Shown here: piece by piece, positions 23,350 to 34,032 of the stretch
How the letters are laid out: every line of letters begins with the position of its first letter
Numbering within the stretch: position 1 is the stretch's first letter
Source of the DNA: Astrocystis sublimbata
Lineage: Eukaryota > Ascomycota > Sordariomycetes > Xylariales > Xylariaceae
Length of the DNA stretch: 64,000 nucleotides
Direction: 5' to 3'
Assembly (NCBI GenBank): GCA_022453515.1
Contig: JAJNNY010000064.1
Coordinates: 124,001-188,000, forward strand
Translations under genes and position numbers: made by a program
Notes under the pieces: model-generated
Database searches by the model: none
Seen by the model: the letters and a program-made list of their open reading frames with translations, nothing else
What the model was told of the DNA's origin: nothing

Positions 23350-26300
23350 ATGAGCCGTATGAGTCACTCGCCAGCTAATTGCAGCCCCTTTGGCGTCAAT
23401 TCAAACGGCCAAGTTCTGTTTCGAAGCCGTTCAACGGTGAATTTGGCACACGCGGCAAATCCGACCATGGGTATCTTTGAGGTGAATGCATCCAATGAGG
23501 AAGCGTCACCAAAGGTAGACTTCACAATTGAGTAAGCACCAAGCCGTGTCATGATTGCGGCAATGCCTAACATTTACAGTATCGTTTTTGTGCACGGACT
23601 ACACGAGCCGGGAAGGGATGCTTGGGTTGACCCAGTCTCAGGAGTCATGTGGTTGAGAGATATCTTTCCCCATGCTAAGTATCAGGCTCGAATGTTACTG
23701 TATGAGTATGACGCCGATAGATTGATGGCGCCGGGAGGACCTGACGTGAACGTCGTGTTTAACGAGGCACTGTCGCTCCTCAACGAACTGATCGCAATTC
23801 GAGAACTGGAGCAAGCGGAACAGCGCCCCATCATTTTCGTTTGTCATGGATTTGGCGGCCTTCTTGTGAAGAGGGCTCTTGTTTATTCGCAGTCTAAGAA
23901 GGACTTCAAACTTGAACATATTAGATCGATATTTCGATCCACAGTCGCGCTCATCTTCATGGCAACTCCCCACCAGGGTTTCAGGAAGGATACCTTACTG
24001 CACGCAAACCGTTCAAATCAACCGGAGCCGAACAATTTCATGCTCAAATTGCTCGAAGGCTCCGAAACATTGCAAGAAATCACTGACCTCTTTGCCCCTA
24101 TTATGAAACACTTTTTCGTCTACAATTTTTGGGAGAAATTGCGGACAAGCTTTGGAAAGCATAAGCTATTCATAGTTGACCAGACATCGGCTAGTCCCAT
24201 CTGGGATGAAGTTGATCAGTGCGGTATTAATGCTACGTATTGCGGAATGGTGAGATTCAGTACCCGTCTTTCTCCAGGGTATAGCTTGGTACAGGCAGCA
24301 TTGGAAAAGTATATTAGGGTGGCTTACGCGACGGTTCCCAGAAGATGGGAACATGACCTCGAATTGATACGCAGGGAACGTCAGCATCAAGCGGAAACTT
24401 CGATGTCGGGGAACCTACCTAATGTCAGGGGATCTTTGGCAGATTCCTACTACGCGGCAACATCATACAAGCCCACACCGTCACCATCACCGTCACCAGC
24501 CACTAGCCCAGAGAGCAGTAGAGAATCAGTCGCATATGGGGTTGAAGAGCTAGAGTCACCCACAACGCCATCAATCAACGTTCACTATCTTGTTAATCGC
24601 CAAGCAGAATACTATGTTGGGAGACAAAGCCAGACAGATTCACTCCAGGAACAGCTGGGAAGTGCGACTTCTCGGAAAAGACAAAAACCCAAAGTTTTCG
24701 TCATATACGGTTTGCCAGGTTCTGGAAAGACTCAGTTTAGTCTCCGATACTGCCAAGACAAACGCAATAGGTAATTACATGATCCATTTGTACTCTTTAT
24801 CACTAACGGAACCTCAAGGTACTGGGGTGTCTTTTGGATCGATTGCTCAACCGAATCAAACGCCGAAAATGGGTTTGGCGAACTTGGAATCGTTGCTGGG
24901 AAAGGGGCGCAGGCTGGAGCTGGGCAGGCCTGGCTTTCCCAGCTTTCAGATTCGTGGCTTCTGATTCTTGACAATGCGAACGACCCGAATCTGGATCTGT
25001 TTCGCTATATTCCTGCAGCGGGTAACGGGCATGTCTTGATCACCACTAGAAACCCGGGTGCAAGATTTTATAATACGGCAGGCTGGTTTGAATTTCGAGG
25101 CATGGATCCTGAGGAGGCCATCATGTTATTGCTTCGCTTATCATACCCTGACAAAGGACTGAATCAAATAACCGACCTACACAGAAAAGACGCCGGCATA
25201 ATTGCATCGGAACTCGGGTATCTTGCCTTGGCCTTGAAGCAGGCCGCCCATACAATTCGGACACGGTTACTACCACTGAGAAGATACCTCAAATCACTCC
25301 TGGGTTGCCGTCAGACTCTATTGAGCCGCCCTCTTGTCAAAAATGCGTCGGATGCTAACATCTATTCAACGTGGGAGCTACCATTTACCGATATTCTAAA
25401 TGGCGATACAAGGAATTATCGGGATGCAGTCGACCTTTTCCACATTTTTGCCTTCATGCACTTCGTTTCGATACCGGCTAGCATATTTTCAGCATGTTGG
25501 GAATCCCTTAGGACATGCAACAATTTCGCCACTCGACCTTCCATCATTTTCGACTCTTCTTCCATGAGAGTGGTCGGTGATCGTCTAACTGCTGCGACTG
25601 GAGTGTTGTATAACCATTCCATCATCTCGAAAAGCGATGATAAGTCCATAGTCTATTTCAACCTTCACCCGGCTATCCATCAATGGTCGCGAGAGAGACT
25701 GGAAATTCACGATCGAGCAAAGTGGCTTGAATGTTCTGCTGCTATACTGGCCCATTCCATCTCAACCAACATGGAGACCTCTGGGAGGGCTTTCCGTAGA
25801 CTCTTGCTCCCTCACATCGAAGCATGCGTACGATTACTACAAAGTACCTATCCAACCCTCCCCAAAACTCACCAGCATGCTTCTTACTTGGATAAGTTCG
25901 CTCTTGTCTATGCCGAGGCGGGACAATGGAAAAGAGCTCGTCCATTTCAGACCAAGGTGGTTGAGTTTCGCTCTACCAAACTAGGCCAAGCTCATCCCCT
26001 AACACTAATCGCTAAAAGACGGCTAGCCAGTTCTCTATGGAACCTATTTGATATTAGAGCATGTATAGAACTGCAGCACCAAATGCTGATAAGCCAGTTT
26101 CGGTCCCGCCCTTCTATCTCCGACTGGTTCGTATGGCCGCCATGGAAACCAGTTCATCTACAGTATTGCACTACTTTGAGCGACCTTACTGGGTCTCTTT
26201 GGTTGGCAGGTATGAGAGACTGGTCGAAACGCGCTGGGGAGAGGGCTGTTGACGCCTTAACACTAAATTTCGGCTCCGATGACCCCTTGACCCTCAACGC

Positions 26301-27088
26301 CATGTTCAACTTGGCTCGGACCTACCTGCATCTTGAAGAGTATCAGAAGGGCGAAAGACTCCTGAGCGAGGTTCTGGCCAAACGTAGGCATTTTTTTTGG
26401 AAATGAGCATCCGGACACACTCATGGCGGTCAACGAGATGGGCATGTATATGTGCACACAGAAGATGAAACTGCCTGAGGCAGAGTCATTAGTGCGCGGT
26501 GTTCTCCAAATGCGAAAAAGAATCCTTGGGGAGGAGCATGCTTACACTTTGTGGTCTGTCAACGATCTTTCCAAAGTCTATGTAGAACTAGGTCGGAGCA
26601 ACGAAGCAATAGCAATGCTCGAAGAGATTGTACCAGTTGTCACACGGACGCTGGGTGACGAGCGTGTTGGGATGTTCATGACCAAAGGGAATCTTTCCAG
26701 AGCGTATGTGCGAGCAGACAAATGGGACCAAGCTGGGGAACTGATCAAGTGGCTTCGAGAGAGGGTCCCCCCTGACCATACGGACTGGGTTTACGCGGAA
26801 TGGGGATACGCCTTTTTTGTGCTACATCACGAAGACGATGCTGATACTGCAGAAAAGTGTTGCCAAGCCATCATGGACAGAGTATTTAAAGAGAATCGTT
26901 TCAGTCCTAGTGATTCTCGGGTCAACGCTACGGCTGAGATACTTTTGCGAATATACGAAGAGCAAGGTAGATATGATGAGATCCGAGGGCTGAAAGAGAG
27001 GTTCCCAGGTATAGGCAGCAGCAAGATTCGAACATCTATGAACAGTCTACCTTTGCCACGTTGGAGACTAGAGCACCCACCACGATAG
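23350..27088 (+). CDS. NLR-like STAND protein: hydrolase-NB-TPR, with a late frameshift
   Basis: Exons are 23350-23531, 23580-24770 and 24819 onward, with two 48-nt introns (phases 2 and 2). The frame closes at 26406, but the correct protein signature continues one base later to 27088. Allowing for that, the product is about 1213 residues. Domains: alpha/beta-hydrolase (about 60-330) with IVFVHGLHEP and FMATPHQGF; a Pro/Ser linker; an NB domain with GLPGSGKT (438-445), a Walker-B-like WLLILDNA (about 504), HVLITTRN and a GLPLA-like LGYLALALKQAA; then from about 850 onward TPR repeats of the 42-residue kinesin-like type (LG.eHPdTL patterns). The hydrolase has VCHGFGG where the nucleophile Ser should be (Gly near 151) and NATYCGM where the catalytic His should be (Tyr near 281), so it is predicted inactive. 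The family senses non-self and triggers cell death in fungi; partner unknown. Confidence 0.8.
26391..26398 (+). other. T8 run with apparent +1 frameshift in the TPR region
   Basis: Eight T residues shift the frame into a stop after AKRRHFFWK. With seven T the frame reads RRHFFGNEHPDTL, exactly the start of the next TPR repeat, and stays open for another 220 codons. This is either a homopolymer error in the assembly or a truncating mutation. Confidence 0.8.
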
Positions 27089-28284
27089 CGTTATGCAATT
27101 AATAATAGCTGGAATTGAAAATGACACAGGGGCTTACGAATTTCAAAACCTTAGCGAGAACCCTAATGTCAAGCTTATTTCATAAAACTGGTCCTCCTAC
27201 TTCGTCCACACAATCATGGAACCTCATGCTAGAGTGTTAACTCATCTATATTCAATTGTATTGGCACTATGAGAAAGGAGACCTGTCGGGAAACTCGATC
27301 GATAAACAATCTAATTTCCAGATGTCTTCCTGTTGTAGATCGATTAGTTCTAATGGGAAAATGCCGTTCGACAGTTGCTTACAAGCTAGGCTGTTTTCGA
27401 TTCACGAGAAACTATAATTATACCCACTGGCAGTACTTGTGTTTGTGTCATTACATGAAATGGGCCAATAGTCGAGGACAGTCTTCTCTAGGTACTTGGC
27501 TTAGTTCTATGTTGCGTCTTCGTGATACTGGGACAGTCTCGTCTATTTTGCGTGGCGCCTCGCCTGCCACTTTCTGTTGAGAATCGTCTTGTCGGCCAAA
27601 ATGAATTTGTTGAGCACGGATACGCTAAGTGCAGTGTGATAAACCGGAACAAGGCTTGCCGTGGGTTTTACGTTCCTCGGGGTGAGAGCTGGGTGCTAGA
27701 AGTGTAGTTGAGTTTGCGCCAGTTTTAGTTTGGCGCGACGTCGAGGTTGTTGATCGGCCCTATTGTATGATATGGGAGAAAGGGTAGTACGGAAGTGGCA
27801 AAAGATAGGTTTGCCTACGAGTCTATGTAAGAATGGACAAGACACATAACAAGACATCGATCCACGAGTGTCCCCATCGGCAATGGCAGCACCAGTTCGC
27901 CCGTCTGAATTAAAATGTTACACGGGCACGATCGTCAACTGTTGCTGTTGTAAGGTATCGTATGTTTCTAACCCCGAGATCTTGTCTCGGAGTCATCACT
28001 CGGCACAGGAAACGAGCAGGGCATATTGGATAGTTCATGTACACGAATGAATGCAGTTGATGTCTTGATTTGTCAACTAACAAGTATCTAGGTCTCTTCG
28101 AATATGGCTCGTAATGAGCACAGGAGGGGGAGCAATAGAAGCTGTGATGAGGGCGACCACGCTTGCCTGAAGCACCCAGCATCCGACAGACGATTTCAGA
28201 TATTCCACCCAAAAGCACCTGCTCAATGTTATGGCATGGAGACGCTCTAATGTATCGATAGTGAGTCTAGTAGTCTTGGCCCCT
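27089..28284. other. Intergenic, no gene seen
   Basis: A convergent 3' region of about 1.2 kb between the NLR-like gene and the metacaspase. The short frames here have no family-like features. Confidence 0.5.
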
Positions 28285-29668
28285 TTACATGACGAATAGC
28301 AGATCGGTGTCTAGAGGTAAGGTAATTAGCAAGTATCATGGAATCAAGGTTGGGGGGTATCTAACCTAGCGGATGACTGCATGAAAGCTGGGGCTTCTGG
28401 CTGTACTTCGTCTCCAACACATCTCGGATACTGTTGAGCAGCTCAACGTAGCTTTGCTTGGGGTCCTGTTTCAACGCCTTCACAAAGGCCCATGACATGG
28501 CGCCGGTAGCCTGCGACGCTATGGTGGCATCGGCACTCGTCTGGTCATCCTTGCTGCCCGACCACATGATGACATCGGCCGGCGACGTCTTGGTCTCAAT
28601 GGTCTTCTTGTACCCCGAGTTCCCCGAGACCGCGGTCTTGGCGAAGCCCATGAGGGCGCTCGCCATGCCGCCAGTATCGCCCGATGCGTAGGCCGAAATG
28701 GCCTTGAGCAAGCCTTGTCCAGCCTCCGCTGCCAGGTTCGGCTCCTTCAAGACACCCTTGGTCGAGTAGATGTACGGCAGATCCAGTGCGGAACCGGAGT
28801 GGCAGCAGTCGAAGATGGCAGTCAATCTGACACCTGGAACCAGTGGCTTGACGACAACATCGTGCAGCTCATCGTCCACGATGTGACCGTTCTCCTTGAA
28901 ATCGACCGGATAGATGGTCTCATCAAAACCGTCGTCCTCGTCGCCATCCAGATCTTCGGTCTGCCCGCCGTGGCCAGAGAAGTGCAAGAAAAGAGAGTCG
29001 TTGGGCTGGGCGCCGCGGACGAGCCACTGCATAGCGCGGATGATGTTGGCCTTGGTGGGTATCAACATGGGGTCGCGAGCATCATCGGTGAGAATAATCA
29101 TATCCTCTCTCTTATAGCCGAAGCTCTCAATTAGGAAAGCAGAAAGATTTTGAGCGTCGTTGATGCAGCCTGCCAGCTCGGCGTCCTGGCCAAAGTAATT
29201 GACGCCGATCAACAGAGCCTTGCGCTTGCCGGTACAGTTGGAGTACTGGAAGGTATAGCCATCAGGGGCGCCGTGGCCGAACTGCTGAGGCGCCGACGGA
29301 GGGGGGGGACCGGCGCGATGCGAGCCCCCGTACCCTTGCACGGTGAGATAGCCGTACTTGTCGAGGCCCGGCGGCGGGGGGAAAGGGGGCGGCGCATAGC
29401 GGTTCGGGCGCGACTGCTGAGGAGGTGGGGGACCGCCCGGCGGCGGGTACCGGTTGTAGCTCTGCTGATGCGGCGGCGGCGATTGCTGGTATCCGCCTCC
29501 ATAACCATCGTCGCGTCTCTGGTTCTCGCCGTATCCGCCTCCATGCTCTCCCCTGTACCCGCCGCCTCCACCTCCACCGTACCCTCCTCCTTGTCCACCG
29601 CCATAGCCTCCACCATAACCGCCTTGGTCGCCTCCATAGCCTCCGCCGTATCCGCCTTGATAGGACAT
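28285..29668 (-). CDS. Type I metacaspase
   Basis: A cysteine protease of the caspase fold that cleaves after Arg/Lys and is linked to fungal programmed cell death and proteostasis. Two exons: 28366-29668 and a 26-nt last exon at 28285-28310. The 55-nt phase-1 intron has donor GTTAGA and restores the standard metacaspase ending [13 protein letters not shown]. Product about 442 residues. The prodomain (1-140) is made of GGYGG repeats followed by Pro/Gln-rich sequence, as in type I metacaspases. The p20 part starts at [12 protein letters not shown], with catalytic His233 in HFSGHGG and Cys289 in DCCHSGS. The p10 part contains [15 protein letters not shown]. Without the tiny last exon the protein would end at LSCSHPLG. 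The GGY repeats leave a long open frame on the opposite strand that is only a shadow. Confidence 0.95.
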
Positions 29669-30134
29669 GTTGGACAGAGAGTCAGAGTATGCCGTCGCAA
29701 TGTCGATGATGAAGCGTTACCGCGGGAAAGGAGGGGGAAGGGTCAGCGCGTGGCCAAGGCCGAAGCGAGGCAGAAGTTAGCAGAACGAAGGCAGACCCAG
29801 GCGAGGGAAGTGGGGTGTTGCAGCTGACATCCAAAGGAAGCCGGATGCAACATGGAGGGGGGGGGGGTTCTTGAGGGGGGCTGAGCTGAACGTCAGTGGT
29901 TGTCAAGTTGTCAGCCAATGTCACGATTCGGAACACCGACCTTGTTGGCTACAAGGGACCCTAGCTGTTGGGATAAGGCTGGCGGGGGACGGGGTGGCGG
30001 GATGGTTTGGTGAGTTACCTTAGCGACGGATGTTCGCAGCCGGCTCTGAGTGGTTGGGCCGAGGCCGCCGGGCCACTAAGGTTGCTGGGCTCCATTGTAC
30101 GTAGGTACCTACCCTACCTACCCTAGCGCGGGAT
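29669..30134. other. Metacaspase upstream region
   Basis: The region 5' of the metacaspase has a G9 run near 29859 and GTAGGTACCTACC-type motifs near 30099-30123. No gene was seen. Confidence 0.45.
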
Positions 30135-30190
30135 GGGGGGATTTGGAGACGGTCACAGCAAGGGTCACGAGGGCTGTGACTGTCCCCAAA
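30135..30190 (+). repeat. Left terminal inverted repeat
   Basis: The left arm of the candidate element. Its core GCAAGGGTCACGA is shared exactly, inverted, with the right arm. Confidence 0.55.
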
Positions 30191-30580
30191 AATCCAATAC
30201 GATCTCTGATTTTCGTGACAGTCTCTGTGACAGTCATACTTTTAGAACCATTTTTTAACCCAAGATAGCCTAGTACGTAAATAATCTCAAGCCTAAAACT
30301 GTCACCCGGAGAGGCCAGGTGCCTCATAGCCCCAAGACCGTCACGGAGTTTCGAGATCGTCTATAGCCCCAAGGCCGTCATAGCCCCTAGAGACCGTCCC
30401 CTACAGGGTAGGCTCGCGTAGCCCATTTACGGAAGGCACGAATCGTAGAATAGAAGCCAGAAACAGAAGGCTCGTCGAACTTAGCCATTTTCTACCTACC
30501 TACCTACCTCCTAGACCTGTAGCCGTAACCCTACTCCTCTCCTCATACCTCACACCTCTCACACATACGCGTACGTGACC

Positions 30581-30780
30581 CTAGGACTGGATTGGAGCCT
30601 ACCCGCCGGGACTGGACTGGAGCCTACCCCCTAGGACTGGATCGGAGCCTACCCCTAGGACTGGATTGGAGCCCCCCAAGGACTGGATTACTGGTAGGCT
30701 GGCTGGCAGGCTGGCTGGTAGGCGTAGGTAGGCGGGCGTAGGTGGGCGTAGGTAGGTAGGCGTAAGTACCCTAGGTAGGT
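30581..30780. repeat. Short tandem repeats inside the candidate element
   Basis: Four to five degenerate copies of a roughly 25-bp unit (CTAGGACTGGATTGGAGCCT and variants) lie at 30581-30690. They are followed by GGCTGGC and GGCGTAGGTAGG repeats to about 30780. Confidence 0.8.
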
Positions 30781-30995
30781 TATTAGACCTATTACCGTGA
30801 TCCGAGGGTCTGTTACTATAATCTAGGGGTCTGTTACCGTGATCCGGCGGCCTTGGTCCGTGAGCATCTCTGATTCGAAATAGTCTTAGGGTTCCGTGAT
30901 CGCCTCATTCTAAGACCGTCTTAGAAACATAAGATCGTCTCGAACCTGTGATTATTCGGAGTCTAGGCTGGTCATTAGATAGTCCTCACTTTGGG

Positions 30996-31054
30996 ACGGT
31001 CACTAAGTTTCGTGACCCTTGCAGTGACTGTCACCAAATACCCCCCCCCCCCCC
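30996..31054 (-). repeat. Right terminal inverted repeat
   Basis: The right arm of the candidate element, ending in a C14 homopolymer. Confidence 0.55.
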
Positions 31055-32235
31055 GCACGGTAGGGTACCTAAGGTACAGTCTCGCGTACTCGTAGGGTGC
31101 CCTCGGTAGGTACCTTAGGTAGGCGCTGAGAGGGGCGAGGTGCTCCTCGGGGGCACTCAGATCCCGGCTCGCCTAGGCATTTGAGGGCATTGACGCGGTG
31201 AGGTCGCACTAATGCACCAGTTACCCGCGCGCCGCTGATTTCCCCCACTTAGCTACCTAGTATTTGCGCCATCCAAGCCATTGCGGCACCCGCACGACGT
31301 TGAGATCTGCATGATAGGCGCAGACGCCAGGGATTAATCATTGCGACTAGGGGGGCATGGGGGCTTGTTGCATGTACTCGTAGCAACTGTGTCAATTCGG
31401 ATGTATCCCGCGCTTCCACATGCCCACCAGATGCCCACCGGACGAGACCGAGAGCGCTGCGTAGGTACATCCACCACACCGCCCGCTCTCGTCTCAATTG
31501 AGGGATCCGCGATGACAATATCACCTGCTGTGCCGTATTGCTGCTGAATTCGAGACGCATCTTCCAAAGCCATACCCAACCAATCCTGTGCACTCTACGC
31601 ATTGAGGGAGGTCAAGGGCAGATCTGTGATCATCTGCCGCACCGCCTCCTAGCCCCAGTTCCCCAATTGCCCCTCCCTACGTACCTACTTGGTGTTAGGC
31701 AGTCGAGGGTAGACACGTTTGCAGGTACTACCTAGTAGGTAACTTGCTGACAGGTTGCTCGAGGTTGCTGCTCCTGATCTCACGACCCCCCTCCGACCAC
31801 GACCGCTCCCAAGGGCTTGGCTGCATCGGTCTTCGCTGGCTGGTGGCCTCTCCAGAGCCCACATAACCTCGAGCTGCGACGACTGATACCAATAAATCTG
31901 CCTGCTCCGGCACTTTTCTGCCGAACGCATTCGCCATCATCGCCTTGCTTGTTTCAGACACGCAACAGGTCCAAAACGTGCTGGGCCACTGCAACTCATT
32001 CAGGAACCCTTCAACAACACGAACAAGCAAGCGGGACTGTCCGGCGCTAGCAAGCCATACTTCGGCGAAGCCTGGCAATCGTATCTACTACCTAAGCTAC
32101 TAGCTACTTATCACCACAAGCTGCTGCTTCACTCTCGTCGTCTCTGCCCTCCTGTTCCTTTTCGCCTTTCTTGCTCCCCTCATCACTTCCCGTTCGGACA
32201 TCAGGCGAGCTGCGTGCCACGCCTCCGCCCTCACC
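31055..32235. other. Intergenic, no gene seen
   Basis: Upstream of the WW-domain gene. The last 150 bp are CT-rich, as expected for a leader. No coding pattern elsewhere. Confidence 0.5.
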
Positions 32236-34032
32236 ATGTCTTTCTTCAACAAGCTAGCCAGCAAGTTCGACAACATGGACATAGGAGGGAACGACGGCCG
32301 TCCTCCTCGTGAGTCATGCCCCTCAAGCCCCCTTGACATGCGAAGAAGAAACTGAAACCGCAGGCGCAGAAAATCGCCCTCCCTCTCAAGGGCACGGCGG
32401 AGGTGGCGAGTATCCAGGTCAGCACCAGCAGCCGCCTCCTGAAGGGTATCGGCAACAGTCCTACGGCAGTCCCGCTCCCCCGGAGGGATACCGGCAGGAC
32501 TCTTATGGTCGTCCGCCTCCGCCAGATGATTATCGCCAGGACGCCTACAATCGACCGCCACCTCCGGAAGGTTACCGCCAGGATTCGTACGGGCGTCCGC
32601 CGCCTCCCGATGGCTATCGCCAAGACTCCTACGGTGGTCCACCCCGTCCTGATGAATACCGCCAGGACTCCTATAATCGCCCCCCGCCTCCGGATGGGTA
32701 TCGCCAGGATTCATACGGCCGCTCTCCTCGTCCAGATGACTATCGTCAGGACTCTTATGGTCGCCCCCCACCTCCGGACGGCTATCGTCAAGACTCCTAC
32801 GGTGGCCCGCCGCGACCTGAAGGAGGCTATCGCGATCAATCATACGGCAGCCCGGCTCCACCGCAACCCTCGGGAGGAGGCTATCCTGGCTACCAGCAGC
32901 GAGACTACAGCAGTCCCGCTCCGCCACCCAGTCAAGATCCTCCTGAATACAGACACCCTGAAGGAAGACCGCCTCTTCCTTCCGGATGGGTTCCCCAATG
33001 GGATCGACATTATCAACGCTGGTACTACGCCGAGGAAGGCACCGGCCGAACCCAATGGGAAGCGCCTGGCGGCCGTAGCAATGAGAGTCGTGGATACGGT
33101 CCCTCGGGCGACTACAACCAGCCTTCCCCCGGACCGCCAGGTTACGGAGGTCACAGTCCCGCTCCAGGTTACGACTCTCGCGGCCCAGGCGGTTATGATC
33201 GGAAAGAGAGCTACGAGTCTCGAGGCCCCGAGGGGTCCGGACACGAAGGTGGTGAACGGGGTTACGGCGGCACCCCAGGCTACCCCGCCCAGCCTTACCC
33301 GGGATACGGAGCCTCTCCCCAGCCCTATCCCGTCTATGGTGGCGCCCCCCCTCCTGCCGAAAAGCCTAAGAAGGATAAGACCATGCTGTACGCTGCCGGT
33401 GGCCTAGCCGCGGGTGCCATAGGCGGTGCCTTGATTGCAAACGCGTTGAGTATGTCTAGTCTTTCCTCCTCTCCTCTCATACCTTGAATGCCGTCGCGCT
33501 CGTCAACATATGCATATACAATCCACTAACATATAAATAGACGACTCCGATTCCGACGACGAGCACCATCATGCCGCTCCGCCGCCACAGCAGCAATATG
33601 CCCCGCCTCCAGCCGCGTATGAGCAGCCGCCAGCTGCGTACCAGCCGCCTCCGGAGGATTCGTACCAAGCCCCTGGCCCGATGTAGTATGCAACTCCCGG
33701 AGTCATTTATTCCCCCTTCTGGCATGTCTTGGGAGCATAAATTGCCCAAATAGGTATCTATGCTCCCGAGACACCTGCAAAGCACTGTTTCATGAGCAAT
33801 TCATTTACTATAAAAGGCAATTACTGACTCCAGCGCTTGCAGTGAGCCTGCGTACAACGCAGACGGGGAGTACGTCGACGCAAGCGATCGCGAAGACGTC
33901 GCCGAGTCGCGGGAGAGATACGAGGCGGCGCAGAGAGCCGCGGCCGACTCGGACGCGAGTAGCAGTGAGCAGGAAGAGCTGGAGGAGGCGAGGGAGGAGT
34001 ACTATGAGGAGTATGAGGAGGCCTATGAATAG
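32236..34032 (+). CDS. WW-domain protein with 14-residue Pro/Tyr-rich repeats
   Basis: Four exons: 32236-32308, 32364-33449, 33541-33685 and 33843-34032, about 497 residues. The N-terminus is FFNKLASKFDNMDIGG. Then come about ten tandem 14-residue repeats (consensus DGYRQDSYGRPPPP, residues about 50-190) and a WW domain near 228-258 (LPSGWVPQW to GRTQWEAP), which binds Pro-rich ligands and could bind the protein's own repeats. A Gly/Tyr/Pro-rich region follows. A glycine-zipper-like hydrophobic segment (MLYAAGGLAAGAIGGALIAN, near 365-385) comes next, suggesting membrane contact or oligomerisation. An acidic Asp/Ser/His segment and a Glu-rich tail (EEYYEEYEEAYE) end the protein. The first intron has two acceptors six bases apart (exon start 32364 or 32370). 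The third intron is the introner-like element described separately. The function is not known to me. Confidence 0.8.
32445..32865 (+). repeat. 42-bp coding minisatellite
   Basis: About ten imperfect 42-bp units in phase with the reading frame encode the 14-residue repeats of the WW protein. Third positions vary a lot, so selection has kept the peptide rather than the DNA. Confidence 0.85.
33686..33842 (+). mobile_element. Candidate introner-like element (intron 3 of the WW gene)
   Basis: A 157-nt spliceosomal intron: GTATGC donor, branch region TTACTGAC, CAG acceptor, phase 2. It is homologous end to end to the intron at 37422-37577 on the other strand. The first 56 nt match at 47 positions by eye, and the 3' end shares GTTTCATGAG and TTACTGACT. 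An internal inverted repeat GTCTTGGGAGCATA / TATGCTCCCGAGAC predicts a hairpin. Confidence 0.65.

Larger units (their letters stand above)
30135..31054. mobile_element. Candidate non-autonomous TIR (MITE-like) element
   Basis: The left end (from a G6 run at 30135, then ATTTGGAGACGGTCAC, then GCAAGGGTCACGA) matches the reverse complement of the right end (C14 run ending at 31054, GGTATTTGGTGACAGTCAC, GCAAGGGTCACGA). The match covers about 55 bp at roughly 75-80% identity by eye. The inside has no coding frame but many copies of GACCGTC/GTGACAGTC and short tandem repeats. No clear target-site duplication is visible (flanks GCGCGGGAT and GCACGGTAG are only similar). It could be a decayed DNA transposon derivative. 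Confidence 0.5.

Noticed and set aside
26391..26398. Programmed ribosomal frameshifting at the T8 run
   Set aside because: No slippery heptamer plus structure typical of programmed shifting was seen, and known fungal NLRs do not use it; an indel or base-call error is simpler.
29150..29827. A 225-residue plus-strand frame over the metacaspase 5' end
   Set aside because: It is a shadow of the GGY/Pro-rich prodomain; low complexity with no family features.
32445..32865. CRISPR-like regular repeats
   Set aside because: The units are contiguous, in phase with a reading frame and have no unique spacers; they encode peptide repeats in a eukaryotic gene.
32403..33407. A 334-residue frame overlapping the WW gene, and a 275-residue minus-strand frame
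   Set aside because: The 42-bp repeats have a length divisible by three and lack stops in several frames, so long shadow frames are expected.
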